Shown here piece after piece: positions 38,516-47,888 of a stretch of 64,000 nt of DNA (position 1 is the stretch's first letter; every line of letters starts with the position of its first letter). Below the pieces are notes generated by a model. It saw nothing but the letters and a program-made list of their open reading frames with translations. It did not search any database and was not told the origin of the DNA. Source of the stretch: Kribbella qitaiheensis (GTDB lineage Bacteria > Actinomycetota > Actinomycetes > Propionibacteriales > Kribbellaceae); assembly GCF_014217565.1 (NCBI RefSeq), contig NZ_CP043661.1, positions 7,440,001 to 7,504,000 of the forward strand, in the 5' to 3' direction. The translations under genes were made by a program, and so were the position numbers.

Positions 38516-39430
38516 ATGTCTTCAAGCACATCCTCCGCCTCCCAGGCGCTGCCTTTCGGCCGCCTGACCACGGCGATGATCACCCCGTTCACCCCTGACG
38601 GCTCGCTCGATCTGGATGCTGCGCAGAAGGTCGCGACCCAACTGGTCGACCAGGGCAACGACGCGTTGATCATCAACGGCACCACCGGCGAGGCGCCGAC
38701 CACTTCCGACGCGGAGAAGGTCGAGCTGGTCAAGGCGGTGCTCGCCGCGATCGGCGACCGCGCGATGGTCATCGCGGGTGTCGGCTCCAACAACACCGCG
38801 CACAGCGTCGAGTCGGCGAAGGCCGCCGAGGCCGCTGGTGCCCACGGCCTGCTGGTCGTCACGCCGTACTACAACAAGCCCCCGCAGGAAGGCATCAAGG
38901 CGCACTTCACCGAGGTCGCCGACGCCACCGGCCTGCCCGTGCTGGTGTACGACATCCCCGGCCGCGCCGGCGTACCGATCCTGACCGAGACGCTGCTCGC
39001 CTTGGCCGAGCACCCGCGGATCGTCGCGGTGAAGGACGCCAAGGGCGACGTCGCCGCCACCACCAAGGTGCTGGCCAACTCCGACCTCTTCTATTACTGC
39101 GGTGCCGACGAGCTGAACCTCGCCTGGCTCGCCATCGGTGCGGTCGGGATCGCGAGCGTGGTCGCCCACGTCGCGAGCGAGCCGTACCGGGAACTGATTG
39201 ACGCGGTCGTGCGCGGCGACCTTTCCACCGCGCGACAGATCGACCGGCGGCTGGCGCCTGCCGTCGAGGCGATCATGACCAGAACCCAAGGCGCCATCAT
39301 GGTGAAGGCCGCGCTCAAGCTGGCCGGGGTCATCGAGCACGCGACCGTCCGGTTGCCGTTGATCGAGGCGACCGCCGAGCAGAGCGACGGGCTCACCACC
39401 GACCTCAAGACGGCAGGACTGATTGCATGA
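38516..39430 (+). CDS. dapA: 4-hydroxy-tetrahydrodipicolinate synthase
   Basis: DapA condenses pyruvate with aspartate semialdehyde, the first committed step to diaminopimelate and lysine. The 304-residue product has the TIM-barrel signatures: GTTGEAPTTSDAEK, VVTPYYNKPPQEGIKAHF (active-site Tyr), YDIPGRAGVPI and the Schiff-base Lys in RIVAVKDAKGD. ATG 38516 fits the -10 TAATCT 7 nt upstream. It overlaps rnj by ATGA, the dapA-rnj pair seen across actinobacteria. Confidence 0.97.
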   Translation: MSSSTSSASQALPFGRLTTAMITPFTPDGSLDLDAAQKVATQLVDQGNDALIINGTTGEAPTTSDAEKVELVKAVLAAIGDRAMVIAGVGSNNTAHSVESAKAAEAAGAHGLLVVTPYYNKPPQEGIKAHFTEVADATGLPVLVYDIPGRAGVPILTETLLALAEHPRIVAVKDAKGDVAATTKVLANSDLFYYCGADELNLAWLAIGAVGIASVVAHVASEPYRELIDAVVRGDLSTARQIDRRLAPAVEAIMTRTQGAIMVKAALKLAGVIEHATVRLPLIEATAEQSDGLTTDLKTAGLIA

Positions 39431-41121
39431 GTCACCCCCACCCGGATCTCACCCTTCCCGGCCCGCTCGCGCCCGGCGCGCTCCGGGTCATCCCGCTCGG
39501 CGGCCTCGGTGAGGTGGGCCGGAACATGACGGTCTTCGAGTACGACGGCAAGCTGCTGATCGTCGACTGCGGAGTGCTGTTCCCGGACGAGAACCAGCCC
39601 GGTGTCGACCTGATCCTCCCGGATTTCCAGCCCATCCGGGAGCGTTTGGACGACATCGTGGCGGTCGTCCTGACGCACGGCCACGAGGACCACATCGGTG
39701 GTCTGCCGTACCTGCTGCGCGAGCGTGGCGACATCCCGGTGGTCGGTTCGCAGCTGACCCTGGCGCTGCTGGAGGGCAAGCTCAAGGAGCACCGGCACCG
39801 CAACGTGCCGCAGCAGACCGTGGCCGAGGGCGAGACTGTTTCCTTCGGCCCGTTCGAGTGTGAGTTCGTCGCGGTCAACCACTCCATCCCCGACGCGCTG
39901 GCCGTTGCCATCCGGACGCCGGCCGGCCTGGTCCTGCACACCGGTGACTTCAAGATGGACCAGTTGCCGCTGGACAACCGGATCACCGACCTGAACGCGT
40001 TCGCCCGCCTCGGTGACGAGGGCGTCGACCTGTTCTGCGTGGACTCGACCAACTCCGAGGTGCCCGGCTTCACCACCCACGAGCGCGATATCGCGCCGGT
40101 GCTCGACGGCGTCTTCAGCAAGGCGAAGAACCAGCGGATCATCGTCGCCTGTTTCGCCTCCCACGTGCACCGCGTCCAGCAGGTGATGGACGCCGCCGTG
40201 AAGCACCACCGCAAGGTCGCGTACGTCGGCCGCTCGATGGTGCGAAACATGGCCGTCGCCCGGGATCTGGGCTTCCTCACCGTTCCCGGCGACACCCTGA
40301 TCGACATGCGCGAGCTGGAGAACTACCCGCCGGAGCAGGTGGTGCTGGTCTCGACGGGGTCGCAGGGCGAGCCGATGTCGGCTTTGTCGCGGATCGCGGC
40401 CAACGACCACCACGTAGTACAGATCCAGACGGGCGACACCGTCGTACTGGCGTCGTCGCTGATCCCCGGCAACGAGAACTCGGTGTTCCGGGTGATCAAC
40501 GGGCTGACCCGGCACGGCGCGAACGTGATCCACAAGGGGAACGCGCTCGTGCACGTGTCCGGTCACGCGTCGGCGGGGGAGTTGCTCTACTGCTACAACA
40601 TCGTCAAGCCGCGCAACGTGATGCCGGTGCACGGCGAGATCCGGCACCTGCACGCGAACGCCGAGCTCGCCCGGCAGACCGGCGTACCGGCTGAGAACGT
40701 CGTCGTGGTCGAGGACGGCGTGGTGGTCGATCTGATCGACCGCAAGGCCGTGGTCGCGGGCAAGGTCGAGTGCGGGTACGTGTTCGTCGACGGCTCGACA
40801 GTGGGCGACATCACGGAGACTTCGCTGAAGGACCGGCGGATTCTCGGCGACGAGGGTTTCATCTCGGTGATCGCCGTGATGGACTCTGTCACCGGCAAAC
40901 TGACAGCCGGACCGGAGATCCAGGCCCGGGGCTTCGCCGAGGACGACAGTGTCTTCGACGACCTGAAGCCGAAGATCGAGGCCGAGATCGAGAAGGCGAT
41001 CGGGAGCGGGGTGGACGACATGTACCAGTTGCAGCAGGTCATCCGCCGCGTGGTCGGTAAATGGGTCAGCGACACGCATCGTCGCCGGCCGATGATCATC
41101 CCGGTCGTCGTGGAAAGCTAA
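39427..41121 (+). CDS. rnj: Ribonuclease J
   Basis: Metallo-beta-lactamase ribonuclease with endo- and 5'-3' exonuclease activity, involved in rRNA and mRNA processing. The 564-residue protein shows LRVIPLGGLGEVGRNM at the N-terminus, the zinc motif LTHGHEDHIGGLPYL, HTGDFKMDQLP (third motif), FCVDSTNSEVPG, and the beta-CASP segment with ASHVHRVQQ and YVGRSMVRNM. A C-terminal domain follows (IQARGFAEDDSVFDDLKPKI). Start overlaps the dapA stop by 4 bp. Confidence 0.96.
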   Translation: MSHPHPDLTLPGPLAPGALRVIPLGGLGEVGRNMTVFEYDGKLLIVDCGVLFPDENQPGVDLILPDFQPIRERLDDIVAVVLTHGHEDHIGGLPYLLRERGDIPVVGSQLTLALLEGKLKEHRHRNVPQQTVAEGETVSFGPFECEFVAVNHSIPDALAVAIRTPAGLVLHTGDFKMDQLPLDNRITDLNAFARLGDEGVDLFCVDSTNSEVPGFTTHERDIAPVLDGVFSKAKNQRIIVACFASHVHRVQQVMDAAVKHHRKVAYVGRSMVRNMAVARDLGFLTVPGDTLIDMRELENYPPEQVVLVSTGSQGEPMSALSRIAANDHHVVQIQTGDTVVLASSLIPGNENSVFRVINGLTRHGANVIHKGNALVHVSGHASAGELLYCYNIVKPRNVMPVHGEIRHLHANAELARQTGVPAENVVVVEDGVVVDLIDRKAVVAGKVECGYVFVDGSTVGDITETSLKDRRILGDEGFISVIAVMDSVTGKLTAGPEIQARGFAEDDSVFDDLKPKIEAEIEKAIGSGVDDMYQLQQVIRRVVGKWVSDTHRRRPMIIPVVVES

Positions 41122-41135
41122 CGAGAGGTGGGCCT

Positions 41136-42167
41136 GTGAGCATCACTGGTGTCAACGGAGCCGGGCAGCGCCGGCCCACCATGAAAGAGGTCGCGGCCCG
41201 GGCGGGCGTGGCGCTCAAGACCGTCTCGAGGGTGGTCAACGAGGAGCCGAACGTCAGCCCGGAGCTGACCGCGAAGGTCCAGGCCGCGATCAAGGACCTG
41301 AACTACACCCCGAACGAGAGCGCCCGGATGCTGCGGCGCGGCAAGACCGGCACGATCGCCGTGGTGATCCGCGACATCGGTGACCCGTTCTTCGCCTCGC
41401 TCGGTCGCGCGGTCGAGCTGTGGGCCCGGTCCAGCGGCTCGGTCGTGATGATCGGGCTGACCGACGAGGACCCGGAGCGCGAGCGGGACGTCTGCCTGGA
41501 GTTCGTTGCCCGGCGCCCGGACGCACTCATCATGGCGCCGATCGGCGAGACCCAGGAGTACCTGGCTCCGCACGTGGACGCCGGGATGGCGGTCGTCACG
41601 ATCGACCGGCCGGCGCACGGGATCGAGGCCGACGCCGTACTCGCCGACAACGCGGGCGGGATCGACCAGGCGATCGATCACCTGATCCGGCAGGGGCATC
41701 GCCGGATCGCCTACCTCGGTGACGACGAGCGGATCTTCACCTCCCGCGAACGCGTCGTCGCCTACCGGGCCGCGATGGCCCGGCACCGGATCGACGTGGA
41801 CGAGGACCTGGTGCACCTGTCCGAGCCGACCACCGAGGGGATCGGCATCACGCTGTCCGCGGTGCTGGATCGTCCGGAGCCCGCGACCGCGATCCTCTCG
41901 GCGAACAACATGACCACAGCCGAAGTACTGCGGGGGATGGCCGGAAGGCGGGACCGGGTCGCGCTGGTGTCGTTCGACGACCTTGCACTCGGCGATCTGC
42001 TCAGCCCGGGCCTGACCGCGGTGGCGCAGTCCGCCGACGTGATGGCGCGTACGGCGATCCAGTTGATGACCGAGCGGCTCCCCGAACCGCACCGCCCAGG
42101 GCGGACGGTCCGGGTGCCGGTCAAACTGACGATCCGTGGTTCGGGCGAGATTCCGCCGTCGAGCTGA
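41136..42167 (+). CDS. LacI-family transcriptional regulator
   Basis: Sugar- or metabolite-responsive repressor of 343 residues. The N-terminal helix-turn-helix and hinge are classic: TMKEVAARAGVALKTVSRVV, then LNYTPNESARMLRRGKT. The periplasmic-binding-like core has VVIRDIGDPFFASLG, VTIDRP, GHRRIAYLGDD and ALVSFDDLALGDLL. GTG 41136 has GAGAGG 7 nt upstream. It follows rnj by 14 bp, perhaps by read-through. No LacI-type operator was clearly found nearby, so its target is unknown. Its stop abuts the stop of the convergent desaturase with no bases between (TGATCA). Confidence 0.92.
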   Translation: MSITGVNGAGQRRPTMKEVAARAGVALKTVSRVVNEEPNVSPELTAKVQAAIKDLNYTPNESARMLRRGKTGTIAVVIRDIGDPFFASLGRAVELWARSSGSVVMIGLTDEDPERERDVCLEFVARRPDALIMAPIGETQEYLAPHVDAGMAVVTIDRPAHGIEADAVLADNAGGIDQAIDHLIRQGHRRIAYLGDDERIFTSRERVVAYRAAMARHRIDVDEDLVHLSEPTTEGIGITLSAVLDRPEPATAILSANNMTTAEVLRGMAGRRDRVALVSFDDLALGDLLSPGLTAVAQSADVMARTAIQLMTERLPEPHRPGRTVRVPVKLTIRGSGEIPPSS

Positions 42168-43274
42168 TCAGTTGCGATACAGCGTGGCCAGCGGGCACTG
42201 GAACGGATCCCGGGCCCGCAGGCCGACGTTGTTGAGGTAGTCGACGACGATCTCGTAGGACTCGAACAGACCGACCTCGGTGTACTTCACGCCATGCAGT
42301 TCGCAGTACTCGCGCACGATCGGCTGGACCTGCTTCAGGGTCGGCCGCGGCATGCTCGGGAACAGGTGGTGCTCGATCTGGTAGTTCAGACCGCCCATCG
42401 CGAAGTCGGTCAGCACTCCGCCGCGGATGTTGCGGGACATCAGCACCTGGCGACGCAGGAAGTCCAGCTTCATCGTCTTCGGTACCAGCGGCATGCCCTT
42501 GTGGTTCGGCGCGAACGAGGCGCCGAGGAAAACGCCGAAGACGGCCAGTTGGAGGCCCAGGAACGCGCTGGCCTTGCCGATCGGCAGCAGGATGAGCAGC
42601 GCGGCCACGTAGAGGCCCAGCCGGGACAGCACGATGGCTGCCTCGATCCGCTCGACCTTGGTGGCGCTGCGCCGGAGCAGATGCTGGAGGCTCGCCACGT
42701 GCAGGCTCAGACCTTCGAGCGTCAGCAGCGGGAAGAAGAGCCAGCCCTGGCGATCGCCGAGCCACTTGGCCAGGCCGGTACGCCGGGCAACGTGGTCGGG
42801 GGTGAAGGCGACGACGCCGATGTCGATGTCGGGGTCCTTGCCCAGCTGGTTCGGCGCGTTGTGGTGCTTGCTGTGCTTGTTGCGCCACCAGGTGATGCTC
42901 ATCCCGGCCAGCCCACCGGCCAGCAGCCGCGCGGTCCAGTCGTTCCAGGCGGCCGAGTGGAAGATCTGCCGGTGCGCGCTGTCGTGACTGAGGAACGCGA
43001 CCTGGACCAGGACCAGCGCCAGCGCACCGGCCATCAACAGCTGGAACCAGGAATCGCCCAGCAGGATGAATCCGGTGATCACCCCGCCGAGCGCGGCCAG
43101 GACGAGTCCGATCCGCGTCCAGTAGTACCCGTGCCGGCGCTTGAGTAGGCCGAGCTCACGGACTGTGTTCAAGAGGTCGCTGTAGAGGCTCGCGTGTCGC
43201 TCTTGAGCTCCTTGTGGGCGCGGTTCGTCGGCAACAAGTTGCGTCAAAGGGGGTGGCTCCGTCCGGCGGTGCAT
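42168..43274 (-). CDS. Membrane fatty-acid desaturase
   Basis: Diiron acyl-lipid or acyl-CoA desaturase of about 368 residues. The three His boxes are present: HDSAH, HSKHHNAPN, and QIEHHLFPSMPR near the C-terminus; the Q of the third box is typical of front-end-like desaturases. Membrane helices flank them (ITGFILLGDSWFQLLMAGAL and LYVAALLILLPIGKASAFLG). Regiospecificity is not predictable here. ATG 43274 is a best guess among several. It lies 98 bp downstream of the GAF-ANTAR gene in the same direction, which suggests co-regulation. Confidence 0.9.
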   Translation of the reverse strand: MHRRTEPPPLTQLVADEPRPQGAQERHASLYSDLLNTVRELGLLKRRHGYYWTRIGLVLAALGGVITGFILLGDSWFQLLMAGALALVLVQVAFLSHDSAHRQIFHSAAWNDWTARLLAGGLAGMSITWWRNKHSKHHNAPNQLGKDPDIDIGVVAFTPDHVARRTGLAKWLGDRQGWLFFPLLTLEGLSLHVASLQHLLRRSATKVERIEAAIVLSRLGLYVAALLILLPIGKASAFLGLQLAVFGVFLGASFAPNHKGMPLVPKTMKLDFLRRQVLMSRNIRGGVLTDFAMGGLNYQIEHHLFPSMPRPTLKQVQPIVREYCELHGVKYTEVGLFESYEIVVDYLNNVGLRARDPFQCPLATLYRN

Positions 43275-43372
43275 CAGTCGATGCGCTACCGGGTCCGGGG
43301 CAGCGCCACGAGAACTGTGGCTTGTCCTTGCAACGGAACCACCTCCGCCGGTCGTACGCAACCGGAAGGGGC

Positions 43373-44083
43373 TTAACTGGTCATTAAGGATGAGGTTCGG
43401 AGTGTGCCGTTGAGCACACCGGTCGCCACGGCGGTGAGTCCACAGCCGGTACGACGGGCGTAGGTGCGCATCGCGGTGAAGGCGTCGGGCGGCGTCAGAC
43501 CGGCTCGCTCGGCCAGCATGCCCTTCGCCTGCTCGATCACGACCCGGCTGCTGAGAGCGTGCTGCAACTGCTCGGCCAGGAGTTGGTGGCCGCGGACCTC
43601 CCGCTCATGCAGCAAACCGATCGTGGCCATGTCGGCGAGCGCTTGCCCGAGGGCGGCGTCCTCGGCGCCCAGCGGTGCCGGGCAGGAGCGGAAGAGGTTC
43701 ATCACTCCGATCACCTGGCCGCGGAGACGCAGCGGCAACGCGTGAGCGGACTGATAACCACCCGCCGCCGCGGCCGAGGCGAACTCGGGCCAGCGGTCGA
43801 GATCGACGTTCAGCACCGGCGTACCGGTCCGGAAACACTCTGGACAGGGTCCCTGGTCGTGCTGCAGCTCGAACAGCTCCAGCAGTTCGGCCTGGTCGTC
43901 GGAGGAAGCCATCACGTGCAGTACGCCGTGGTCGTCGGTCAGCATCAGTCCGGCGGCGTCCACGTCGAGCAGCTCGACGGTCGCCTCGGCGAGCCGGCCG
44001 AGGAAATCGACCAGGTCGAACTCGGCCACCAGGGTGTCGGCCAGCTCGATGAAGACCTGGGTAAGTCGGCGTTCTCGTGACAT
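43373..44083 (-). CDS. GAF and ANTAR domain antitermination regulator
   Basis: Cytoplasmic sensor of about 236 residues: a GAF domain (LGRLAEATVELLDVDAAGLM through LRGQVIGVMNLFRS) followed by an ANTAR RNA-binding domain (SSRVVIEQAKGMLAERAGLT and DAFTAMRTYARRTG). ANTAR proteins bind paired hexaloop hairpins in mRNA leaders and prevent termination. Cys in GPCPECFRTG may sense redox state or bind a metal. The desaturase 98 bp downstream is the obvious candidate target. I did not find a clear dual hexaloop in the gap. ATG 44083 is preferred over GTG 44104. Confidence 0.88.
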   Translation of the reverse strand: MSRERRLTQVFIELADTLVAEFDLVDFLGRLAEATVELLDVDAAGLMLTDDHGVLHVMASSDDQAELLELFELQHDQGPCPECFRTGTPVLNVDLDRWPEFASAAAAGGYQSAHALPLRLRGQVIGVMNLFRSCPAPLGAEDAALGQALADMATIGLLHEREVRGHQLLAEQLQHALSSRVVIEQAKGMLAERAGLTPPDAFTAMRTYARRTGCGLTAVATGVLNGTLRTSSLMTS

Positions 44084-44220
44084 GGCCCGGTGCTCCCTTT
44101 CCACCCTGTGGTTCCTCCATCATCGGGGTCAGGACAAGCCCCGGACCACCCGGCCTGAGTTGTCAGGCAATTCGCCCAGCTGTCACCTGGTCGTCACTCC
44201 GGAGGAGCACCTTCGGCAGC

Positions 44221-45753
44221 ATGAACTTGAGCCGCCGCCAGCTCCTGGCCGCCAGCACCGCCGCGGGCGCTTCGCTCGCCCTTCCCGCCGCCACAGCAGC
44301 CACCGCCGCCGCGGCACCCGCCGTCGTACGCCGGGCCAGGCCGGCCCTGCCGTCGGGGATCGCCAGCGGCGACGTCACCTCGAACTCGGCCGTTGTCTGG
44401 TCCCGGACGGACCGCCGGTCGCGCCTCGTCGTCGACCTGACCAGCCACGGCCGCTTCGACCGGGCGATCCGGCTCCGCGGCCCGGTCACCTCGGCCGACG
44501 ACGACTTCACCGCGCAACTGCCGTTGCGTGGCCTGCGTCCCGGCCAGCGCTACGACTACCGGATCGGCTTCGAGGACTCGTCCGGCCGCCTCGGCGAGAC
44601 CGCCTGCGGTTCCTTCAGTACTCCGGGTCGCAACCGCCCGGTCAGTTTCGTCTTCACCGGTGACACCGCCGGCCAGGGCTACGGGATCAACCCGGACATC
44701 GGCGGCATGATCGCGTACAAGGCCATGCATCAGACCCAGCCCGACTTCTTCCTGCATTCCGGCGACAACATCTACGCCGACGGGCCGATCGAGGCGACAA
44801 AGAAGGTTGCCGATGGCACCGTCTGGAAGAACGTGGTGACCGAGGAGGTCTCCAAGGTCGCCGAGACGCTCGCGGAGTACCGGGGCCGGTACAAGTACAA
44901 CCTGCTCGACTCCAACGTGCGCGACCTGTACGCCGACGTACCGATCATCAGCCAGTGGGACGACCACGAGACGCTGAACAATTGGTACCCCGGCGAGATC
45001 CTGACCGACGACCGGTACACGGAGAAGCGCGTGAACGTGCTCGCCTCCAGGGCCCGGAAGGCGTTCCTGGAGTACCTGCCGATGGTGCACACGGCCGGGC
45101 GGGACCGGATCTACCGCAAGGTGAGCTACGGCCCGCAGCTGGATGTGTTCTGCCTGGACATGCGGACCTACCGCGGGGCCAACCCGGCTCCCGGCGTCGC
45201 CGGACCGGTCGCGATGCTCGGCGCCGAGCAGGCTGCCTGGCTGGTACGCGAGGCCGCGGCGTCCAAGGCGACCTGGAAGGTGATCGCCAGTGACATGCCG
45301 CTCGGCCTGCTGGTCCCGGACGGTACCGAGATCGAGGCGGTCGCCAATGGGCTGGCCGGAGCGCCTGGTGGTCGTGAGCACGAGATCGCCTGGGTGCTGA
45401 GCCAGTTCAAGCGGCGCAAGGTGCGCAACACGGTCTGGCTGACCGCGGACGTGCACTACTGCGCCGCTCACCACTACGACCCGTCGCGCGCCGCGTACAC
45501 GGACTTCGACCCGTTCTGGGAGATCGTCGCCGGTCCGGTCAACGCGGGCACCTTCGGGCCGAACGCGCTCGACTCCACCTTCGGCCCGAAGGTCGAGTTC
45601 CAGAAGGCGGCGGACTTCCCGAGCCAGCCGCCGAGCGGTGGCAACCAGTTCTTCGGTCACGTCGAGATCGACCCGCACAGTGGAGCCTTCACCGTCTCGC
45701 TCCGCGACCTCTACGGCACTGTGCTGTGGCGTAAGGAGCTGCAGCCGCACTGA
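44221..45753 (+). CDS. Tat-exported PhoD-like alkaline phosphatase
   Basis: Secreted metallophosphatase of about 510 residues. A twin-arginine signal (SRRQLLAASTAAGASLAL) starts at ATG 44221. An N-terminal strand domain (SGIASGDVTSNSAVVWSRTD) is followed by the PhoD phosphoesterase core: FTGDTAGQGYGINPDI, FFLHSGDNIYADGPI, SQWDDHETLNNWYPGEI and WLTADVHYCAAHHYDPS, which supply the Asp/Asn/His metal ligands. Such enzymes release phosphate from phosphodiesters or monoesters outside the cell, using Ca/Fe. The Shine-Dalgarno-like GGAGGAG is 14 nt upstream, longer than ideal. No PHO box recognised. Confidence 0.9.
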   Translation: MNLSRRQLLAASTAAGASLALPAATAATAAAAPAVVRRARPALPSGIASGDVTSNSAVVWSRTDRRSRLVVDLTSHGRFDRAIRLRGPVTSADDDFTAQLPLRGLRPGQRYDYRIGFEDSSGRLGETACGSFSTPGRNRPVSFVFTGDTAGQGYGINPDIGGMIAYKAMHQTQPDFFLHSGDNIYADGPIEATKKVADGTVWKNVVTEEVSKVAETLAEYRGRYKYNLLDSNVRDLYADVPIISQWDDHETLNNWYPGEILTDDRYTEKRVNVLASRARKAFLEYLPMVHTAGRDRIYRKVSYGPQLDVFCLDMRTYRGANPAPGVAGPVAMLGAEQAAWLVREAAASKATWKVIASDMPLGLLVPDGTEIEAVANGLAGAPGGREHEIAWVLSQFKRRKVRNTVWLTADVHYCAAHHYDPSRAAYTDFDPFWEIVAGPVNAGTFGPNALDSTFGPKVEFQKAADFPSQPPSGGNQFFGHVEIDPHSGAFTVSLRDLYGTVLWRKELQPH

Positions 45754-45795
45754 CGTGCAAGGGAAAACCGCCTCAGCTCTCGGCGAACGGCGTAC

Positions 45796-45801
45796 TAGGT
45801 T
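45796..45801 (+). promoter_or_regulatory. -10 hexamer of leaderless prolyl oligopeptidase promoter
   Basis: TAGGTT ends 6 nt before ATG 45808; no ribosome site is present. Confidence 0.55.
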
Positions 45802-45807
45802 GGAATC

Positions 45808-47875
45808 ATGACCGCCGACTACCCCGAAAGCCGTCGCGACGAGAGCGTTGCCGAATCCCTGCACGGCCATCAGATCGTCGATCCGTACCGCTGGCTCGAG
45901 GACGCCGATGCCGCCGAGACGAAGGATTGGGTCGGCAGGCAGAACGCCTTTACCCAGAGCGTGCTCGCGCAGTACGCCGAGCGGGAGTGGTTCCAGCAGG
46001 CGATGACCGCGATCCTGCGCCGGCCGCGCGCCGGGGTGCCGGTGCAGAAGTGCGGCTGGTTCTTCGTCGGCCGTAACGACGGGACGAAAGCCCAGGACGT
46101 CGTGTACGTCGCGGACTCGCTCGCCGCGCTGCTCGAAGGCGGCCGCGTGCTGATCGACCCGAACACACTGTCCGAAGGCGGCACCGACTCACTCGGGACC
46201 TTCACTGTCAGCCCGGACGGCCGCTACTTCGCCTACGGCATCAACGAGAGCGGTAGCGACTGGACCACGTTCCGGCTGCTCGAGGTCGCTACCGGCGCGG
46301 AGGTCGACGACGTCGTCACCGAAGCCAAGTTCTCCGAGGCAACCTGGTTGCCCGACTCCTCGGCGTACCTCTACTCGCACTATCCCGCCAGCGGCCGTAG
46401 CGAGGGGACCGAGACGAAGGTGCTCGGCGGCGGCCAACTGAAGCTGCACAAGATCGGTACGCTGCAGGCCGATGACCAGCTGATCCTGAGCTTCCCGGAC
46501 AACCCGCGGATGTTCGTGTCGCCGACCGTGTCCGACGACGACCGGTACGTGGTGGTTCAGCTCAACGAAGGTACGGACGCGGCCACTCGGCTGTGGCTCT
46601 ACCCGATCGGCTTCGACGGCCTCGGCGAGCCGATCAAGGTCGTCGACGAGTTCGCCGACGAGATCGGCTTCGTCCGGATGGCGGGAGACCGGCTGATCCT
46701 GCGGACGAACAGGGACGCGCCTCGGGGCCGGCTGGTCAGCAGTGACTTCGACGGCGTCTTCACCGATGTGATCCCTGAAGCTGCGGACACGCTGAGCTCC
46801 GTCTATGCGACATCAGCCGGGCTGGCGACGCTGTACCTGGTCGACGCCCAACCAGAGCTCAGATTGCACGACCTGGACGGCGGCAATGCGCGTTCGGTGC
46901 CGTTGGCGGGTGGCGGGCTGGTCGACGTGACCGCCGGCGCGAAGTACGACGAGCTGTTCATCGGCTTGTCGTCCAGTACCGAGCCGACGCTGTCGTACGT
47001 CGTGTCGGCCTCGGGCCGGCGACATCCGGCCGCTGCCCTCGTTGGTGCCTGCCGGGCAGGCGTTCGTGTCGCCCGAGATCACGGTGACCCGGGTTGTGGA
47101 GCCCGGCCGTGAGGTGCCGTACTTCGTGATCAGCAGGGCCGACCGGGATCTGTCCGAGCCGCGGCCGACCCTGATGTACGGCTACGGCGGCTTCCGCGTC
47201 CCGATCTTCGCCGACTACAGGCCGGGCTGGCCTGCCTGGCTCGCGGCCGGTGGCGTACTGGTGATCACCAACCTACGGGGCGGTGGTGAGTACGGCAGCG
47301 CCTGGTACGAGGCGGGACGGCTGAAGAACAAACAGAACGTCTTCGACGACTTCATCGCCGTTGCCGAGCACCTCCAGAAGACCCGCGTGACCACGGCCGC
47401 GCAGTTGGCGATCCACGGACGCAGCAACGGCGGGCTGCTGGTCGGCGCTGTGATGACTCAGCGGCCGGACCTCTTCGCCGTCGCGCTGCCCGGTGTCGGC
47501 GTGATGGACCTGCTGCGCTTCCATCTCTTCACCGTCGGCGCCGCCTGGGCCTCCGACTTCGGGCTGCCTGACGATCCCGAGCAGTTCGAGGACCTGCTTG
47601 CCTACTCGCCGCTGCACAACCTGCACGACGGTACGACGTACCCGGCGACTCTGGTCGTCACCGGCGACCACGACGATCGCGTCGTGCCGCTACACAGCCA
47701 CAAGTTCATGGCGACCCTGCAACACGCACAGGCGGGCTCTGCTCCGGTCCTGACCCGCATCGAGGTCGACACGGGTCACGGCTTCGGAAAACCCGCCGCG
47801 ATGGTTGCGTCCGAATGGGCCGACCTGCTGGCGTTCGCTGCTCACCACACAGGTCTCGTTCCTCCTGAGCAGTAG
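45808..47875 (+). CDS. S9A prolyl oligopeptidase, broken by one extra base
   Basis: Cytoplasmic serine peptidase of about 688 residues once repaired. The N-terminal propeller part (QIVDPYRWLEDADAAETKDW to TEPTLSYVVSASG) and the catalytic part are in different frames. The second frame has VSPEITVTRVVEPGREVPYF, MYGYGGFRVPIFADYRPGW, the nucleophile in IHGRSNGGLLVGAVMTQRPD, the Asp in VTGDHDDRVVPLHSHKF and the His in DTGHGFGKP. Removing one G from GGGCC at 47013-47017 joins them as SASAGDIRPLPSLVPAGQ; the span is 3n+1. The catalytic triad is complete, so the enzyme is probably functional and the break an error. Confidence 0.9.
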
Positions 47876-47888
47876 GAGGAGGGCGGTG

